The notes beneath the pieces were generated by a model, which made no database searches, was not told the DNA's origin, and was given only the letters and a program-made list of their open reading frames with translations. Positions 11,452-21,972 of a stretch of 64,000 bases of DNA are shown piece by piece (the first letter of the stretch is position 1; every line of letters begins with the position of its first letter). Both the position numbers and the translations under genes were made by a program. The DNA comes from Pseudofabraea citricarpa (lineage: Eukaryota; Ascomycota; Leotiomycetes; Helotiales; Dermateaceae): NCBI GenBank assembly GCA_029641185.1, contig JAPWGK010000012.1, positions 1,054,001 through 1,118,000 of the forward strand, written 5' to 3'.

Positions 11452-12945
11452 ATGCCAGGACGAGTCACCAACTTCTTCCGTTCGCATTCTGATGGATTTA
11501 CCCTTCCTACAGACCTCAAAAAGAGTACACGCAGATCCTCCAGCAGCAAGAGAACAACATCGTCTTCCGAGCGCTCACCTGCATCATCTGTCTCGTCGCT
11601 AAACTCCGATTACACCAACTCCAAGATGCACGACCACAAACGCCTGTCCCTCACGGGTCTTCACCCGGCGAGAAACTCGGCTACAAAGATTGGTCAACCA
11701 AACATTGATGTCAAGATTGAATCGCCTCCTTTGGTATTCTATGGCACGGCTGTCGGCAGCTCGGGCGCATTGCTCTCGGGCCAGATGATGGTAAACGTTC
11801 CAGATGATCCTCTGGTTATTGAGAACTTTAAGATGCGCCTGGTGGTCGAGACTACGCGAAAGAAGCCATTCCACGCTCACTGTGCCGAGTGCGCACAGCA
11901 GACAGAGGAATTAATGCGATGGGACTTTCTCCAAGGCCAGGCAACTTTGAAGAAGGGTAAGTGGTCTGATTTTCTCTACCCGCACTTTTGCTGACTCGTC
12001 TTAGGTGAGCATGACTACCCTTTCAGCTTTCTCTTCCCTGGACACCTTCCAGCCTCGATGAACAGCAACCTCGTCAAAATCGAATACGTTCTCAAGGCAA
12101 CCATCACCCCCAAATCTGGCGAGCCTATCAAGCTCTCCAAGGTTCTTGCTGTCCAGCGTGCCATCCAGCCTTCCGATGCTCCGAAGAAGTCGATTCGTAT
12201 CTTTCCCCCTACCAACCTTACAGCCAACTGCACACTTCCTGCTGTCATCCATCCCATTGGTGAATTCAATCTGACCATGCGAATGGATGGAGTTGTAAAG
12301 CGCAATGAGGACGCAAAGTCACAAACACAATGGAGAATGAAGCGCATGACATGGCGCTTGGATGAAATTCAAAAGGAGATCTCTCCAGCTTGCCCAAAGC
12401 ATCTGGCTAAGCTGGGTCTTTCGGCCGATGACGCAGAAAACATCCAGAAGAAGGGTGCAGCACACGAACACATTCGCACTTTGAACACCGATGAGATAAA
12501 AAGTGGATGGAAGGCAGATTATTCCGCCCGGGATGGTGGTCAAATCGACATGGAATTCCCATTCTCTATCAAGCCAGATGCCCACCCAATCTGCGACATG
12601 AAGTCTGCAGACGGAACTGAGGTTTCTCATGTTCTCATTGTGGAGATGATTGTTGCTGAGGAATTTGCGCCGATCAGCAAGCCTAACCAGATCACTCCTA
12701 CTGGTGCTGCTAGAGTACTGAGAATGCATTTCACGGTCGTACTTACCGAGCGAAGTGGTATGGGAATTTCTTGGGATGAAGAGCAACCACCTTTGTATGA
12801 GAACGTGCCAGATAGCCCACCAAGTTATGGAAAGATCGCCGAACTTCCAGAGTATGAAGATTTGGCTCCACTCGATGGAACAACACCAGCTATTACCGCG
12901 CCACCACCTGCACACCTACCTTCAGGTAGTAGAAGCTCTCGATGA
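11452..12945 (+). CDS. Arrestin-like ubiquitin-ligase adaptor (ART/PalF-type)
   Basis: A fungal arrestin-domain protein of about 481 residues from exons 11452..11956 and 12005..12945; splicing rebuilds Gly-Glu-His-Asp. A Ser-rich leader (about residues 20-65) precedes arrestin_N, with the sequence VKIESPPLVFYG starting the first beta strands, then the HDYPFSFLFPG segment and arrestin_C. The C-terminus carries two PPxY motifs, PPLY and PPSY (about residues 440-455). In yeast ART proteins such motifs bind the WW domains of the HECT ligase Rsp5, directing endocytosis of permeases. By family knowledge the protein would act in nutrient-transporter turnover or in PalF-like pH signalling; the sequence does not decide which. 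The start chosen is the first ATG in frame. Confidence 0.88.
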
Positions 12946-13750
12946 GATTTTTGATTTTCGGATGCGGAGTTAGGAACGTTTTTTCTGCTTTTGGGACAAC
13001 ATGGATATACCCCTTGGGAAATACTGGCCCAAGGCCATTAAGGAGTTTTATTAGGGAGGAAGTGCAACAAAAGCATACATGGTTTTCAACAACAATACAC
13101 TCGACTCTACGTTAGCGATAGGATTTATGATATGGAGTTTTGGTAGAATGGCGCAGCGCAGAACCAACAGGATGCGCGGCAAACCAGCAGCCGTGAGCTG
13201 TCTGACGGATCAAGAGAAGAAGTAAAGCATAATTATCAAAGTGCTGCCATGAACATAGCACTAGTATTAGTTTTTAAGTAGTATTTTATTAAAATACCCC
13301 ATTTCACGTTCTCGATCAATACTCGCTCTATTTCCCTTTGCATGGCATGTATGAATCCTAAGCTCGCCTGTCACCTACCGACGAAATGCTTGCTCGCTAA
13401 TGTGCCATATATGCAACCATCTATCGCTAAAGTGAGCATGCAGTAGTTTGCTTCCCCGGCTAAGAAAGAATGGTATTTTGCAATGTAAGCGAGGTCAGAC
13501 GGCTGTGCTCCCTCACGTACCGGATGCACCCCGTTTGTATTAGTGATCAAGACAAGGTCAGAGGCCTGTCTGTGTCTATTCGAGCTGCAATGGTTTGTTT
13601 GATAGAATATTTTCTTCCACCAGCTAGCTTGCGGCTCATGAATCGGTTGCGACTTTAGTTTGGAAGGATAGACATGTAAACGAGGAGTCAGAAGAGCTTA
13701 TTTTTCTTAAATTCATCAGAACTTTTGGTTCATCTCCCTGCCCTGGTTTT
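12946..13750. other. Convergent intergenic spacer
   Basis: 805 bp between the 3' ends of the arrestin-like gene and the decarboxylase gene. It is A/T-rich around 13260-13330 and otherwise holds only 3' untranslated material. No gene seen. Confidence 0.5.
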
Positions 13751-14848
13751 CTATGCACTAAGGTTGAGGACTCGCACGGCATTGCCCCCCAGAGCAGCCA
13801 TGGCATCCTGACTCCCTTCGCCCCTGGCTTTCTTGATAGCCTCGTAATTCGTATCGACACTCCTCCAGCGTCCTTCGTCTTCATCCAGCGGCGGGAAGAA
13901 GGGGTGGTCGGTACCAAACATGATCCGATCCTCGCCACTTGCCTGCATGGCTGCCTTCAACCCCACATCCCCATAGATGACGGCATCGAGGTAGATGTTT
14001 GTCTTGAGAATATCCCAGACCGTCTTCCGCTGCGGCGTGAGTTTTCCCTCGGCTTTGAGATGCGCGTCGTGCTCAATGCACGATTCAATCCTTCCGGCGA
14101 GGAAGGGTAGTGTGCCTCCTGAATGAGCGAGGATCATCTGTAGTTCTGGCACCGTCTCGAATACTCCTGCGAGGATCATGCGCGTGACTGCGATGGTTGT
14201 CTCGAGTGGGAAGCCCAGAGCGAGCGGGAGAACGTGGCCGTACTCATTACTCCTCTCTCCCCATACCGAAGAAGGAAGTCCGTAATGCGGATGCAAGAAG
14301 ATCGGGAGGCTGGCTGTCTGAAGCGCTTTGAAAATCGGGATCAGCTCCGCGTCATCTAATCCCTTGCCGAGCCCGGTCGTGCCTAGTATAATCCCACGCA
14401 TATACTTCAGTTCCTTGAGCCGCTGGATCTCGGCGATGATCACATCGGTTCCTCCGCTTAATGGCAAGGTAGCGAAAGCAAATAATCGACCTGGGAACTT
14501 AGCGCATTCACTGTTGACCTCGTCGTTTATATTCTTCGCAGCTTGAGCTGCTTCTGAGGAGGGAACCCAGTCTAGCCATGGGTTTGCGAGAGAGATCACT
14601 GAGATGTCGATGTTGTGCGTATCCATGAACTTGATCTTCTCGTTGATGTCATAATACTCTGCGCCTACTGGTCTTCCGCGCGAGGTGCTTTCGGTGTCTT
14701 CTGCTGGAAGGATGACAAGTCGGAGGGAGGTTGATGGTGGAAAGGAACGAATATACGGAATGGTAGAGCGTTCTTTGAGGAGAGCGATGTATGAAGGTGG
14801 GTAGACATGGGTGTGGATGTCCACAACGGGGAAATCAGTAATCTTCAT
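13751..14848 (-). CDS. Iso-orotate decarboxylase (amidohydrolase/ACMSD fold)
   Basis: A single-exon 365-residue metal-dependent decarboxylase of the amidohydrolase superfamily. It matches what I recall of fungal iso-orotate decarboxylase (Cordyceps/Neurospora IDCase), which turns iso-orotate (5-carboxyuracil) into uracil and CO2, the last step of thymine salvage. Zn ligands are visible: H12 and H14 in DIHTHVYP, H186 in FLHPHYG and D314 in FGTDHPF, with LAHSGGTLPFLAGRIESC between them. Each is shifted by about 9 residues from the published enzyme. The ATG at 14848 puts the HxH at residues 12/14 as in the family; the frame upstream has only a GTG start. It is divergent from thymine-7-hydroxylase over a shared promoter, which strongly supports the substrate. 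The alternative is another decarboxylase of the ACMSD/gamma-resorcylate group. Confidence 0.88.
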   Translation of the reverse strand: MKITDFPVVDIHTHVYPPSYIALLKERSTIPYIRSFPPSTSLRLVILPAEDTESTSRGRPVGAEYYDINEKIKFMDTHNIDISVISLANPWLDWVPSSEAAQAAKNINDEVNSECAKFPGRLFAFATLPLSGGTDVIIAEIQRLKELKYMRGIILGTTGLGKGLDDAELIPIFKALQTASLPIFLHPHYGLPSSVWGERSNEYGHVLPLALGFPLETTIAVTRMILAGVFETVPELQMILAHSGGTLPFLAGRIESCIEHDAHLKAEGKLTPQRKTVWDILKTNIYLDAVIYGDVGLKAAMQASGEDRIMFGTDHPFFPPLDEDEGRWRSVDTNYEAIKKARGEGSQDAMAALGGNAVRVLNLSA

Positions 14849-15274
14849 CCTCTCAGAAGCGAGTATCTTCCCAAATGCGCAAAGAGAGGGATGAGAAACA
14901 GGCAGGGGCTGAGAGGTTATATATGAGGCTGAAGAAAAAGAAGCATCAAGTGGTTGACACAAAGAGGGGAGATGATTCGTCGCTCCCCCACTTCCATCTA
15001 TCGTGCTTGGATGCCCCGCATCTGAGCTTATCTGAGCTTATCTTACCCACCTTCCTTATCGGCACTCTACCAAGCCTCCCACATCAACCTCGACCTCGAC
15101 CTCCCTCCTCTTTCAGAACGGAATGCGGCTCCGTCCGGTACCTGACATGCAAGCCCTGATCTGATAAACACGAGATCCTTCTTGAAGATATATTCTCCAA
15201 TTCTCGGATCGAAAAACGCTTGACAAGGCCTTATCTCTGCTCACTTACTGCTTATCTCTCACTTCTTTCTAGCG
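14849..15274. promoter_or_regulatory. Shared bidirectional promoter with six GATAA sites
   Basis: The 426 bp between the two thymine-salvage genes carry TTATC at 15028-15032, 15038-15042, 15056-15060, 15231-15235 and 15252-15256, and GATAA at 15163-15167. The first two lie in a direct repeat of TCTGAGCTTA. About one site is expected by chance on both strands. GATA factors of the AreA/NIT2 class bind paired GATA sites in fungal nitrogen-catabolic promoters, so nitrogen-responsive control of both genes is likely, as inference. Confidence 0.6.
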
Positions 15275-16342
15275 ATGGCTCCTCAAACCAGTGCTGTGGA
15301 CAGTGATAGCCTCTTCATCCCTGTATATCTCTCCCTTCTACTGAGAAATAATATCTACTGACATATTCTGTAGCTTGTTGATTTCTCCCTCTTCCTCAAC
15401 GGTACACCTAGCCAGCGTCAAGCTACAGCAGAGTCCGTCCTGCACGGTTTCCAGACTGCCGGCTTCATTTACTTGAAAAACATCCCCATCGCAAGCAGTA
15501 CCGTCCAAGAGACCTTTGCCACATCAGCGAAGTTCTTCACTCGGCCACAGGAAGAGAAAGATACACTAGCATGGACAACTCCAGCTGCGAACCGGGGCTA
15601 CGTCGCCCATGGCCGTGAGAAAGTATCGAACATGATTTCGAAAGAGGACGTAGCTGCCCTCAAAGCACAGGCACCAGATCTAAAAGAGTCCTTTGAGATC
15701 GGCCGGGAGGGCGAAGACGGCCATCCGAACAACTGGCCAACGTCTGATACCGCAGCAAGCGAGTTCAAAGAGATTATGTGCTCCTTCTTTGGAATGTGCA
15801 AGGATTTACACATCGAGGTTATGCGAGCTATAGCGGTGGGAATGGGTCTATCCGAGTCGTATTTCGACGAGTACACAGATGTAGGCGACAATACGCTTCG
15901 ATTACTGCACTACCCATCGGTACCGAAGTCCGTCTTCTCGGCCAACAAATTCCAAGTCCGCGCTGGCGAGCACACGGACTACGGATCTATCACTTTGTTA
16001 TTCCAAGACGATCGAGGAGGTCTGCAGGTCAAATCACCGAATGGGACCTTTGTCAACGCTACACCAATCCCTGGTACGGTGGTTGTGAATGCAGGCGATC
16101 TCTTAGCGAGATGGTCCAACGATACCATCAAGAGCACATTACATCGGGTCATCGAACCACCGGGAGGGAAGGAGATTGATGGAAAGTACCCGGCCAGGTA
16201 CTCGATGGCGTACTTCTGCAACCCGAATTTCAAGAGCTTCATCGAGGCGATTCCCGGGACGTATGAGAGTGAGAAGGAGAGGAAATATGAAGGGATTAAT
16301 AGTCATGTTTATCTAGAGCAGAGATTGGCTGCTACTTACTGA
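15275..16342 (+). CDS. Thymine-7-hydroxylase (2OG-Fe(II) dioxygenase)
   Basis: Exons 15275..15322 and 15374..16342 encode 338 residues of the isopenicillin-N-synthase-like dioxygenase family. It closely matches my memory of Neurospora thymine-7-hydroxylase, which oxidises thymine in three steps to 5-hydroxymethyluracil, 5-formyluracil and iso-orotate with 2-oxoglutarate and O2. Fe ligands are H216 and D218 in GEHTDYGS and H273 in LHRV; the 2OG-binding Arg is about R291 in ARYSMAYF. Long family-specific blocks are present: HGFQTAGFIYLKNI near the N-terminus, ANRGY, LLARWSNDTIKS, and ERKYEGINS with the AATY end. The first exon is only 16 codons; splicing gives PLVDFS, which aligns the N-terminus. 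It pairs with the adjacent IDCase. Confidence 0.92.
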
Positions 16343-16817
16343 GTTATTTATTTTCTAGCTAAAAACCATGTCATTTTTGTTTATTCAAAAGTAAAGCTAC
16401 GTTTCCCTTTTGCTCTTTCACGATGCTCAGATATAAGATGGAGCGGTAGTTTGTGCCTGTTAGCGAATAACAATTCCAAGACTAAGGAGAGGAGGCATCT
16501 AGCCAAAATTATTACGCGAGTAACCGTCCTCTGTACGCAACAGGAATTCTAGATTCCAAAATCACACCACTCAAACGACTTATCCCAGCCCCAAACTAGA
16601 ATCACAACCTTCGCTTTACTGCCTCACTTCCTCCTCACTAGGTAGTTTCTACCATAGAACCAAGAAATTAGAAGCCAACTATCATAAGATAGTTATTGAC
16701 TTCAATTGGGGAAACTTGTAATTTCTACCGCTGAGTATTGAATATGATGTACAAGAGAGAGTGCAAGCTATATAGCAAAGAAATTGCCTCGAAAGCTCGA
16801 GCCACTAAGCCTTCCGT
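16343..16817. other. Convergent intergenic spacer
   Basis: 475 bp between two converging genes. It should hold both 3' ends; I see no gene, repeat or RNA signature. Confidence 0.5.
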
Positions 16818-18501
16818 CTACTTACCCTGCGTATCCGATGACAATGGAATGACCAAATCAAGCCCAATCAGAGTCATGACAACATTAACAATCCAGTCGA
16901 AGCAAGCATTCTCAAGACTGGGAACACCAATATCCGAAATGTCTTCATCCACCACTGGTGGCATCTCGTAGGCATCTCGAAAGTACTTTGCATTTGCAGT
17001 TGGGAAACAACCCCTTGCCAACGTTGCTTGCAGTTTCCTTGTACTTTTATCCATAAGTATACACGGTCCGTCTCCCAATACCTTACTGAAAAGCTGCTCC
17101 TTGTTCCGATTTGACTTGCCCAAAGACGCATGAAGAACCTTTAGGAGATGTCTTGATTCTAGAAGGGTTGCAATCAAGGGGATATCGGTCGCGTTAGGTT
17201 TGTTGAAGGTCGGTCTGGGCTTCGAAAATGAGATTGTTCGTGTTATATTCGCAGTCCGTGTAATGATATAATAGCGTGTCCCCTCAAGTAATTCTCGATG
17301 TCCTCCTTGACCTGGCTGCCACTCGCTATTCAGGATCCCAAGTAGAAATTTCTCAAGGTAGAAGCTTATCAGATACTCCTCCAAAGCAACCTCGCCGTCT
17401 GTTGATCGCTCAGGTTGTGGTTCCAGGAACGGCTGCATGAGATGTTCGTTATTTTCAAATTCTTGTTCTGCTTGCTCTTTTGCCAGGGAGTGAAGATGAG
17501 CCAAGGCAGTATCGACGACCTTTAAAAGCCGTATCACAAGTTGGTCTTTCTTTTGTCGACCAGCAATGTTCTGGCACAGAGAATCCAAAGCTCCAAAACA
17601 AGATTGAAAGCAACGTCCGACTTGATGAAAGTACAACTTTAGTGGAACGTCGATGTCAAGCGGAGCATTTGCTTTGAGACGGGGGAAGGATTTGCAAGCG
17701 TACGAAAGTGCTGAAATGATTAAATCAACAAGTTGGAGCGATTGGCTTAGAAGTTCTTCGACCGAGCGACTAGCAGTCTCTGCTCCGCTTAATTCATCGA
17801 GTGAGTCCTGTCTTCGAGCCATTTGATGACCTGCCATTATCAGCATGCTTCTAAGGACTTGTCAGCAAACTCACTCATTGCGTATATGTGTCCATGAACA
17901 GATCCTGACACAGCTCTCGGGGATGCAGAGCTTTGGACTTGACTGACTTGTTCATCCTCTCCGACAAAGACATCTGTATATGGCGCACGGCGCTTCTTAG
18001 GATCTCCTATGAGTTCCGTATCAACTGTCGAAGCTCTCATTTGGCGTGATAGTAGCTGTGTCTCGTACATCCCCTGGCTTCCTTCGCGCTCAAAATCTTT
18101 TGCCTCCAATTCTCTAATCCTTTCTTTCGCTGCTTCATTCTCCTTCTGAAGGCGTTGGGCAATTGCCTTCCAGTACTCTGCAGGTTCAATTTGACGGTTG
18201 CCTTCAGCAATCTCTTTGCGTTTACGAAACGTCTTTCGAAGAAGGTCGACGTATTCTGATACTCTTCAGTGGGATGAAACAGAGATACACCGCGAAACGA
18301 ACCTTGGATAGAAAGCTGGGCAGGTTTGGTTTTGACTATGACAGCCGCGAATGCCATTTGGGACTGACTGAACGGTAGCCTACGTCTATGCCGTTGCTGG
18401 TCTTGAAGAAATTTGGAGATCCTGTGCGATCGAAATTTCACAATAAGCTGCTTCTTTCTTGAGCTAGACTGCCGTGTTACTATTGAAGGGCGAGAAGGCA
18501 T
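16818..18501 (-). CDS. Candidate MEI4/Rec24-like meiotic recombination protein
   Basis: Three exons (18501..18303, 18255..17875, 17830..16818) give about 530 residues. Intron 1 (47 bp, GTTCGT donor) and intron 2 (44 bp, GTGAGT donor) both restore frame. After a short basic leader the N-terminal block reads AFAAVIVKTKP followed by EYVDLL, then a Trp and a coiled coil ending KERIRELEAK (about residues 49-115). This order, hydrophobic Ala-rich helix, IxxxKP, EY, W, then coiled coil, resembles the first signature motif of MEI4, the partner of REC114 in making meiotic double-strand breaks (Rec24 in fission yeast). The rest is predicted helical, with many Leu-rich stretches, which also fits MEI4. 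The assignment rests on one motif and overall shape; it could be an unrelated coiled-coil protein. Confidence 0.5.
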
Positions 18502-19271
18502 TGCTACAAGGCAGACATGCGAGACGTAGAACCATAAATAAGGGGTGTTTCGATGTGGAAGTAAACCATGAAATCTTTCAACGTATTTTTTCGAGAGCTT
18601 GTGTAGCTTTCACTTCGCTTGCCCTCTTTGGAAACAAGCCAGTTCTTGCGCCTCCCTTCTTGATTACTCAAAGCATCAAAACATGCCTTAAAAAAAAAGA
18701 AACCAGACTGGGATATAATTAAAATTAAACTTAGAATTTCAGCACGAGAGATCCCCATTGCACAAGCTCATCAAGCTGATGGATTATCGTCCACCTAATC
18801 AATATAGCGCGGGCACGGAACGACTACGGATCTGTAACTTGGGCCATTTTGGCTGCAGGTAGATAGAAGTTGGCTCTCCCCTAGCTTATTGTGTTTTAGT
18901 TGAGGCAATCTTGAGGACTTCTTTAAAGGAAACTGGGGCCATCATAGAAGAAATCGCAAGCCCAAATGACTATTTCAGATCTACCTTGAGATATCTGTTA
19001 AGTTGCACTGCTCTCTTGAAAGACATGTTGACACTGGACATCAAAATCCTAGCACAAAACCCTGACTAATTCCAGAATTAAATGCGAACAATGCTTCACT
19101 TCATAACTATATAAAGCAATAGCTTTACAAAGAAGGAATTTGGAAGTCGCCGAGCCGTGGTGGCTCTGCACTTCCAGCCGCTGACTAATCCACACTAGAC
19201 TTATCCTGGAAATCGCGATTCAAAATTCCCCTACATCACACTCCTCTCAACAATTCCCCGCAGCAGGCAAG
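18502..19271. other. Divergent intergenic spacer
   Basis: 770 bp between the divergent MEI4-like and J-protein genes; it must contain both promoters. A purine/A run lies at 18689-18698. No gene seen. Confidence 0.5.
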
Positions 19272-20156
19272 ATGTCAAACAACGACCTATTAAAATGGGT
19301 GACCAGCGACGTAGACTTCTACGAGCTGCTGGGGATAACATTCGAGAACTGTTCGGAATCCGAGCTGCGACGCGCATATCGCAAGACGGCACTGAAGTAC
19401 CATCCAGACAAAGTAGGCAAGGACTTTGACCCGAACAAGTACGAGCTCTTCCAGGCGGCGAATGATGTCCTCAGCGACCCGGAGCTGAAAGCCAAGTATG
19501 ATAATCACCGCACGGCGAAGCTGCAGAAGCAGCGGGCGAATGCGCTATTCGAGGGGCAACGCAGGCAGATGAAGGAGGACCTGGAGGCGAGAGAACGTGG
19601 TGGAGTAACGGCTGGCATGAAAAGAGCTAGGGAAGAGGAGAATGAGATGTCACAGGAGATAAGGAGGATGGCCGAGGAGGGTAGGAAACGGAGGGCGCAA
19701 AGGGCAACCATGATGGCGGAGAATGACAAGGCCGAAGCTACACCCCCAGTTAGCTCTCCGGCTCCTCAACCAAAAGCTCGGCCTGTTGTGGTAGAAGAAA
19801 CGCCTGAGGAGGATGAAGTAGAGCGGCTGGAGCGTAAGATCAGGGAAGCAGAGCAAGCCAAGGCGAAGCGGAAGGCTGAGAAGAAAGCAAGGAAGAGTGG
19901 TATATTTGTACCTGCTGAATCACCAGTAGTCGGGGCGACTAAGGTGGCAGATCAAGATACCTCAACACCCATCAAACGTCCTGATATCTTCAGAGGATTG
20001 AAAGCTGACGAGAAGTCTTCAGCATCTCCAAAATTCTCCTTCTCGCCCAACACACCAAATCGGAACGACTTCGCAGCTACCATGGCCAGGCTGAAAGCTG
20101 CAGAGAAACAAAGAATGGAAGATGAGATCAGACAGGAAGAAGCACTCACGAAGTAA
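19272..20156 (+). CDS. J-domain protein, Cwf23/DNAJC17-like splicing factor
   Basis: Intronless, 294 residues. The N-terminal J-domain (about residues 14-76) has the HPD tripeptide at 44-46, which stimulates Hsp70 ATPase. It is followed by a long charged coiled coil (residues 80-165) and an Arg/Glu-rich tail with a second basic helix (about 180-215). A J-domain at the extreme N-terminus followed by a charged helix is the layout of Cwf23/Cwc23 and DNAJC17, factors associated with the spliceosome (NTC-related, disassembly step). I do not see the RRM found in animal DNAJC17; yeast Cwc23 also lacks a clear one. The start is the only in-frame ATG giving a complete helix I. The role in splicing is family inference. 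Confidence 0.75.
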   Translation: MSNNDLLKWVTSDVDFYELLGITFENCSESELRRAYRKTALKYHPDKVGKDFDPNKYELFQAANDVLSDPELKAKYDNHRTAKLQKQRANALFEGQRRQMKEDLEARERGGVTAGMKRAREEENEMSQEIRRMAEEGRKRRAQRATMMAENDKAEATPPVSSPAPQPKARPVVVEETPEEDEVERLERKIREAEQAKAKRKAEKKARKSGIFVPAESPVVGATKVADQDTSTPIKRPDIFRGLKADEKSSASPKFSFSPNTPNRNDFAATMARLKAAEKQRMEDEIRQEEALTK

Positions 20157-20368
20157 AAACGACAGCATTGGACAAACGGCGAATGATACCACCATGATTT
20201 TAGCGTTGGCGTTGAGGTCTTGTGGCCGTGTAGATTTATTTTGCTATAAATACTTACTATAAATACAAATCTGTACAATTCAAGCTAGCGAATCTTGGAG
20301 TGGCAATGATTTTGTTCCAAGTATCCTATCGTGTCATTTTATACAAGCCCAATCCTAATCCTCATTAA

Positions 20369-21514
20369 TTACTTCTTGAGATGCCATGACGGCACAAAAG
20401 CCTTGATCTTGACCATCTCAGCAGAAGCACCCTCAACCTCTGGCGTCCACTCCAATTTAAACTCGTCTCCTTCCTTATATGCCCCAGCCTCTCCTTGGAC
20501 TAAAGTATCCGTCATGATTTCCAACCGACACAGACCCAATCCGATATTACCCACGCCCGCCAACCACTTGCCAGCACTTCTACCTCTCTTCTCAAACCTC
20601 CCAATACTCGTCTCGGCCGGGACCTGAGGCGCGAGATTCTTCTCAGGGGAATATTCCAAAGTCGTAGGCATAGCCTCATCCTTGCCGTACAATACGACAG
20701 GTAATATCCTCTTCCTCACCACACCCGTATGATGCGTCCTGATAGTCAATTCTTGCCCAACATAACATCCCTTCCTATAATCCACACCACCCATAAAATC
20801 GACATTGCTCTCCTGCGGAAGCGCATGTTCTCTAAGAAGTTCGCCCTGCCCCTCAGGAACACCCCGCAAGTACCTGCGGACCCGGTAAACAGGCTCGTCG
20901 TATTCCTGCAGGTCCTGCGATGGTTTCTCGCCCGCAGGCAAGATCAATCGCCGACCCATACCCGGCGCTCTCTTATCCTCGCATCCCACCTCGCCCTTGT
21001 TGGTCTCCTGCACGAGGGGATGTTTGGTCCATTGTTCGCCTTCTGTCCACGCACTCCAGACGTTCCTCTCGCCCTCGTCTAGAAGCCGCACCTCGAATTT
21101 GGCCCGCAGCTTGTAGCGCTTGATGTGTTTTGCGAGCTTGGCGGCTTCTGAAGCGTCGACTTCAATGAGCCACGATGTACCGTCGCTGCCGTACGGGTAG
21201 ATAAACACATCGTTGAGCAGCCGGCCTTGAGCATTTAGGAAGGCTGTGTAGAACCCTGTCGTGCGCGCTGTGCTGGGAGAGATGTTGGTTGTGATTACGC
21301 CTTGGAGAAAGTGAGTTGAATCGGGCCCTGCCAGGGAGATCAAACGTCGTGTTGGGAGGTGCGCATAGCCGGAGGAGGGGATCGATGCTGGTGGGTTTGA
21401 GGAAGAGCTGTATAGACGCAGACTGGACTTTCGGGTCGCTGTTGAGGATAGACAAGATTTACAGACGTACGCGCCTGGAGACGATACCCTAAATATTGAT
21501 CCAAGGCTCTTCAT
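20369..21514 (-). CDS. iba57: Iron-sulfur cluster assembly factor IBA57, mitochondrial
   Basis: Single exon, 381 residues. The N-terminus is rich in Arg, Ser and Ala without acids for about 40 residues, a mitochondrial presequence. The body is the YgfZ/GcvT-like tetrahydrofolate-binding fold: LxSLAGPDSTHFLQGVITT near residue 60, FLNAQGRLLNDVF, and the diagnostic K-G-C-Y-x-G-Q-E motif (KGCYVGQELTIRTHHTGVVRKR). IBA57 works with Isa1/Isa2 to make [4Fe-4S] clusters for aconitase, lipoate synthase and other mitochondrial enzymes. I set the start at the ATG 21514; the longer frame opens with TTG. The 3' end faces the J-protein gene with a 212-bp gap. Confidence 0.93.
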   Translation of the reverse strand: MKSLGSIFRVSSPGAYVCKSCLSSTATRKSSLRLYSSSSNPPASIPSSGYAHLPTRRLISLAGPDSTHFLQGVITTNISPSTARTTGFYTAFLNAQGRLLNDVFIYPYGSDGTSWLIEVDASEAAKLAKHIKRYKLRAKFEVRLLDEGERNVWSAWTEGEQWTKHPLVQETNKGEVGCEDKRAPGMGRRLILPAGEKPSQDLQEYDEPVYRVRRYLRGVPEGQGELLREHALPQESNVDFMGGVDYRKGCYVGQELTIRTHHTGVVRKRILPVVLYGKDEAMPTTLEYSPEKNLAPQVPAETSIGRFEKRGRSAGKWLAGVGNIGLGLCRLEIMTDTLVQGEAGAYKEGDEFKLEWTPEVEGASAEMVKIKAFVPSWHLKK

Positions 21515-21972
21515 TCTGATCAATTGACAGTAAGATGCTCGATGAATAATTCTATCAAAGCTTGAACTTTAGGATGATGGTAACGACGCGGAGGTTTGCA
21601 AGATTTGCCGAGCTGATAAATTCCTCAGCCTTGCAGCTTGGCTGTAGCTATCAACACCAGGCTATTGCAAATCAATCCATCTTACTCATCATTACCCAAA
21701 ATCATTTAACTCACCCATAAAACACGAGCTTGGATAAAAAGATTACATAGTGGAGTATGATTAATTGTAAAGCGCAATTCAAAAGACTTAAAACGACTAT
21801 CACCTGGCTAACTTCCAGAAAGCTATGCCCCTTACCATAAAAATGACATCCAGTACAAAGCTGCAAGCCTGTACATGCGCCCCTTAAGTCCATGCTATGT
21901 CCTCCCAGCCCCACAACGATCATAATTTCACATACGCCTATTGAGAGTAGAATAACAGAAAACCAAATCTTC
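21515..21972. other. Tandem spacer between IBA57 and DCP2
   Basis: 458 bp holding the 3' end of DCP2 and the promoter of IBA57, both on the minus strand. No other feature seen. Confidence 0.5.

Noticed and set aside
14849..14962. N-terminal extension of the decarboxylase by 38 residues
   Set aside because: It would start at GTG, and the ATG at 14848 places the HxH motif exactly where the family has it.
18256..18290. Alternative 35-bp intron (GTGTAT donor) in the MEI4-like gene
   Set aside because: It also keeps frame but is shorter than the other introns in the window; the 47-bp version gives a better match to the KP...EY motif.
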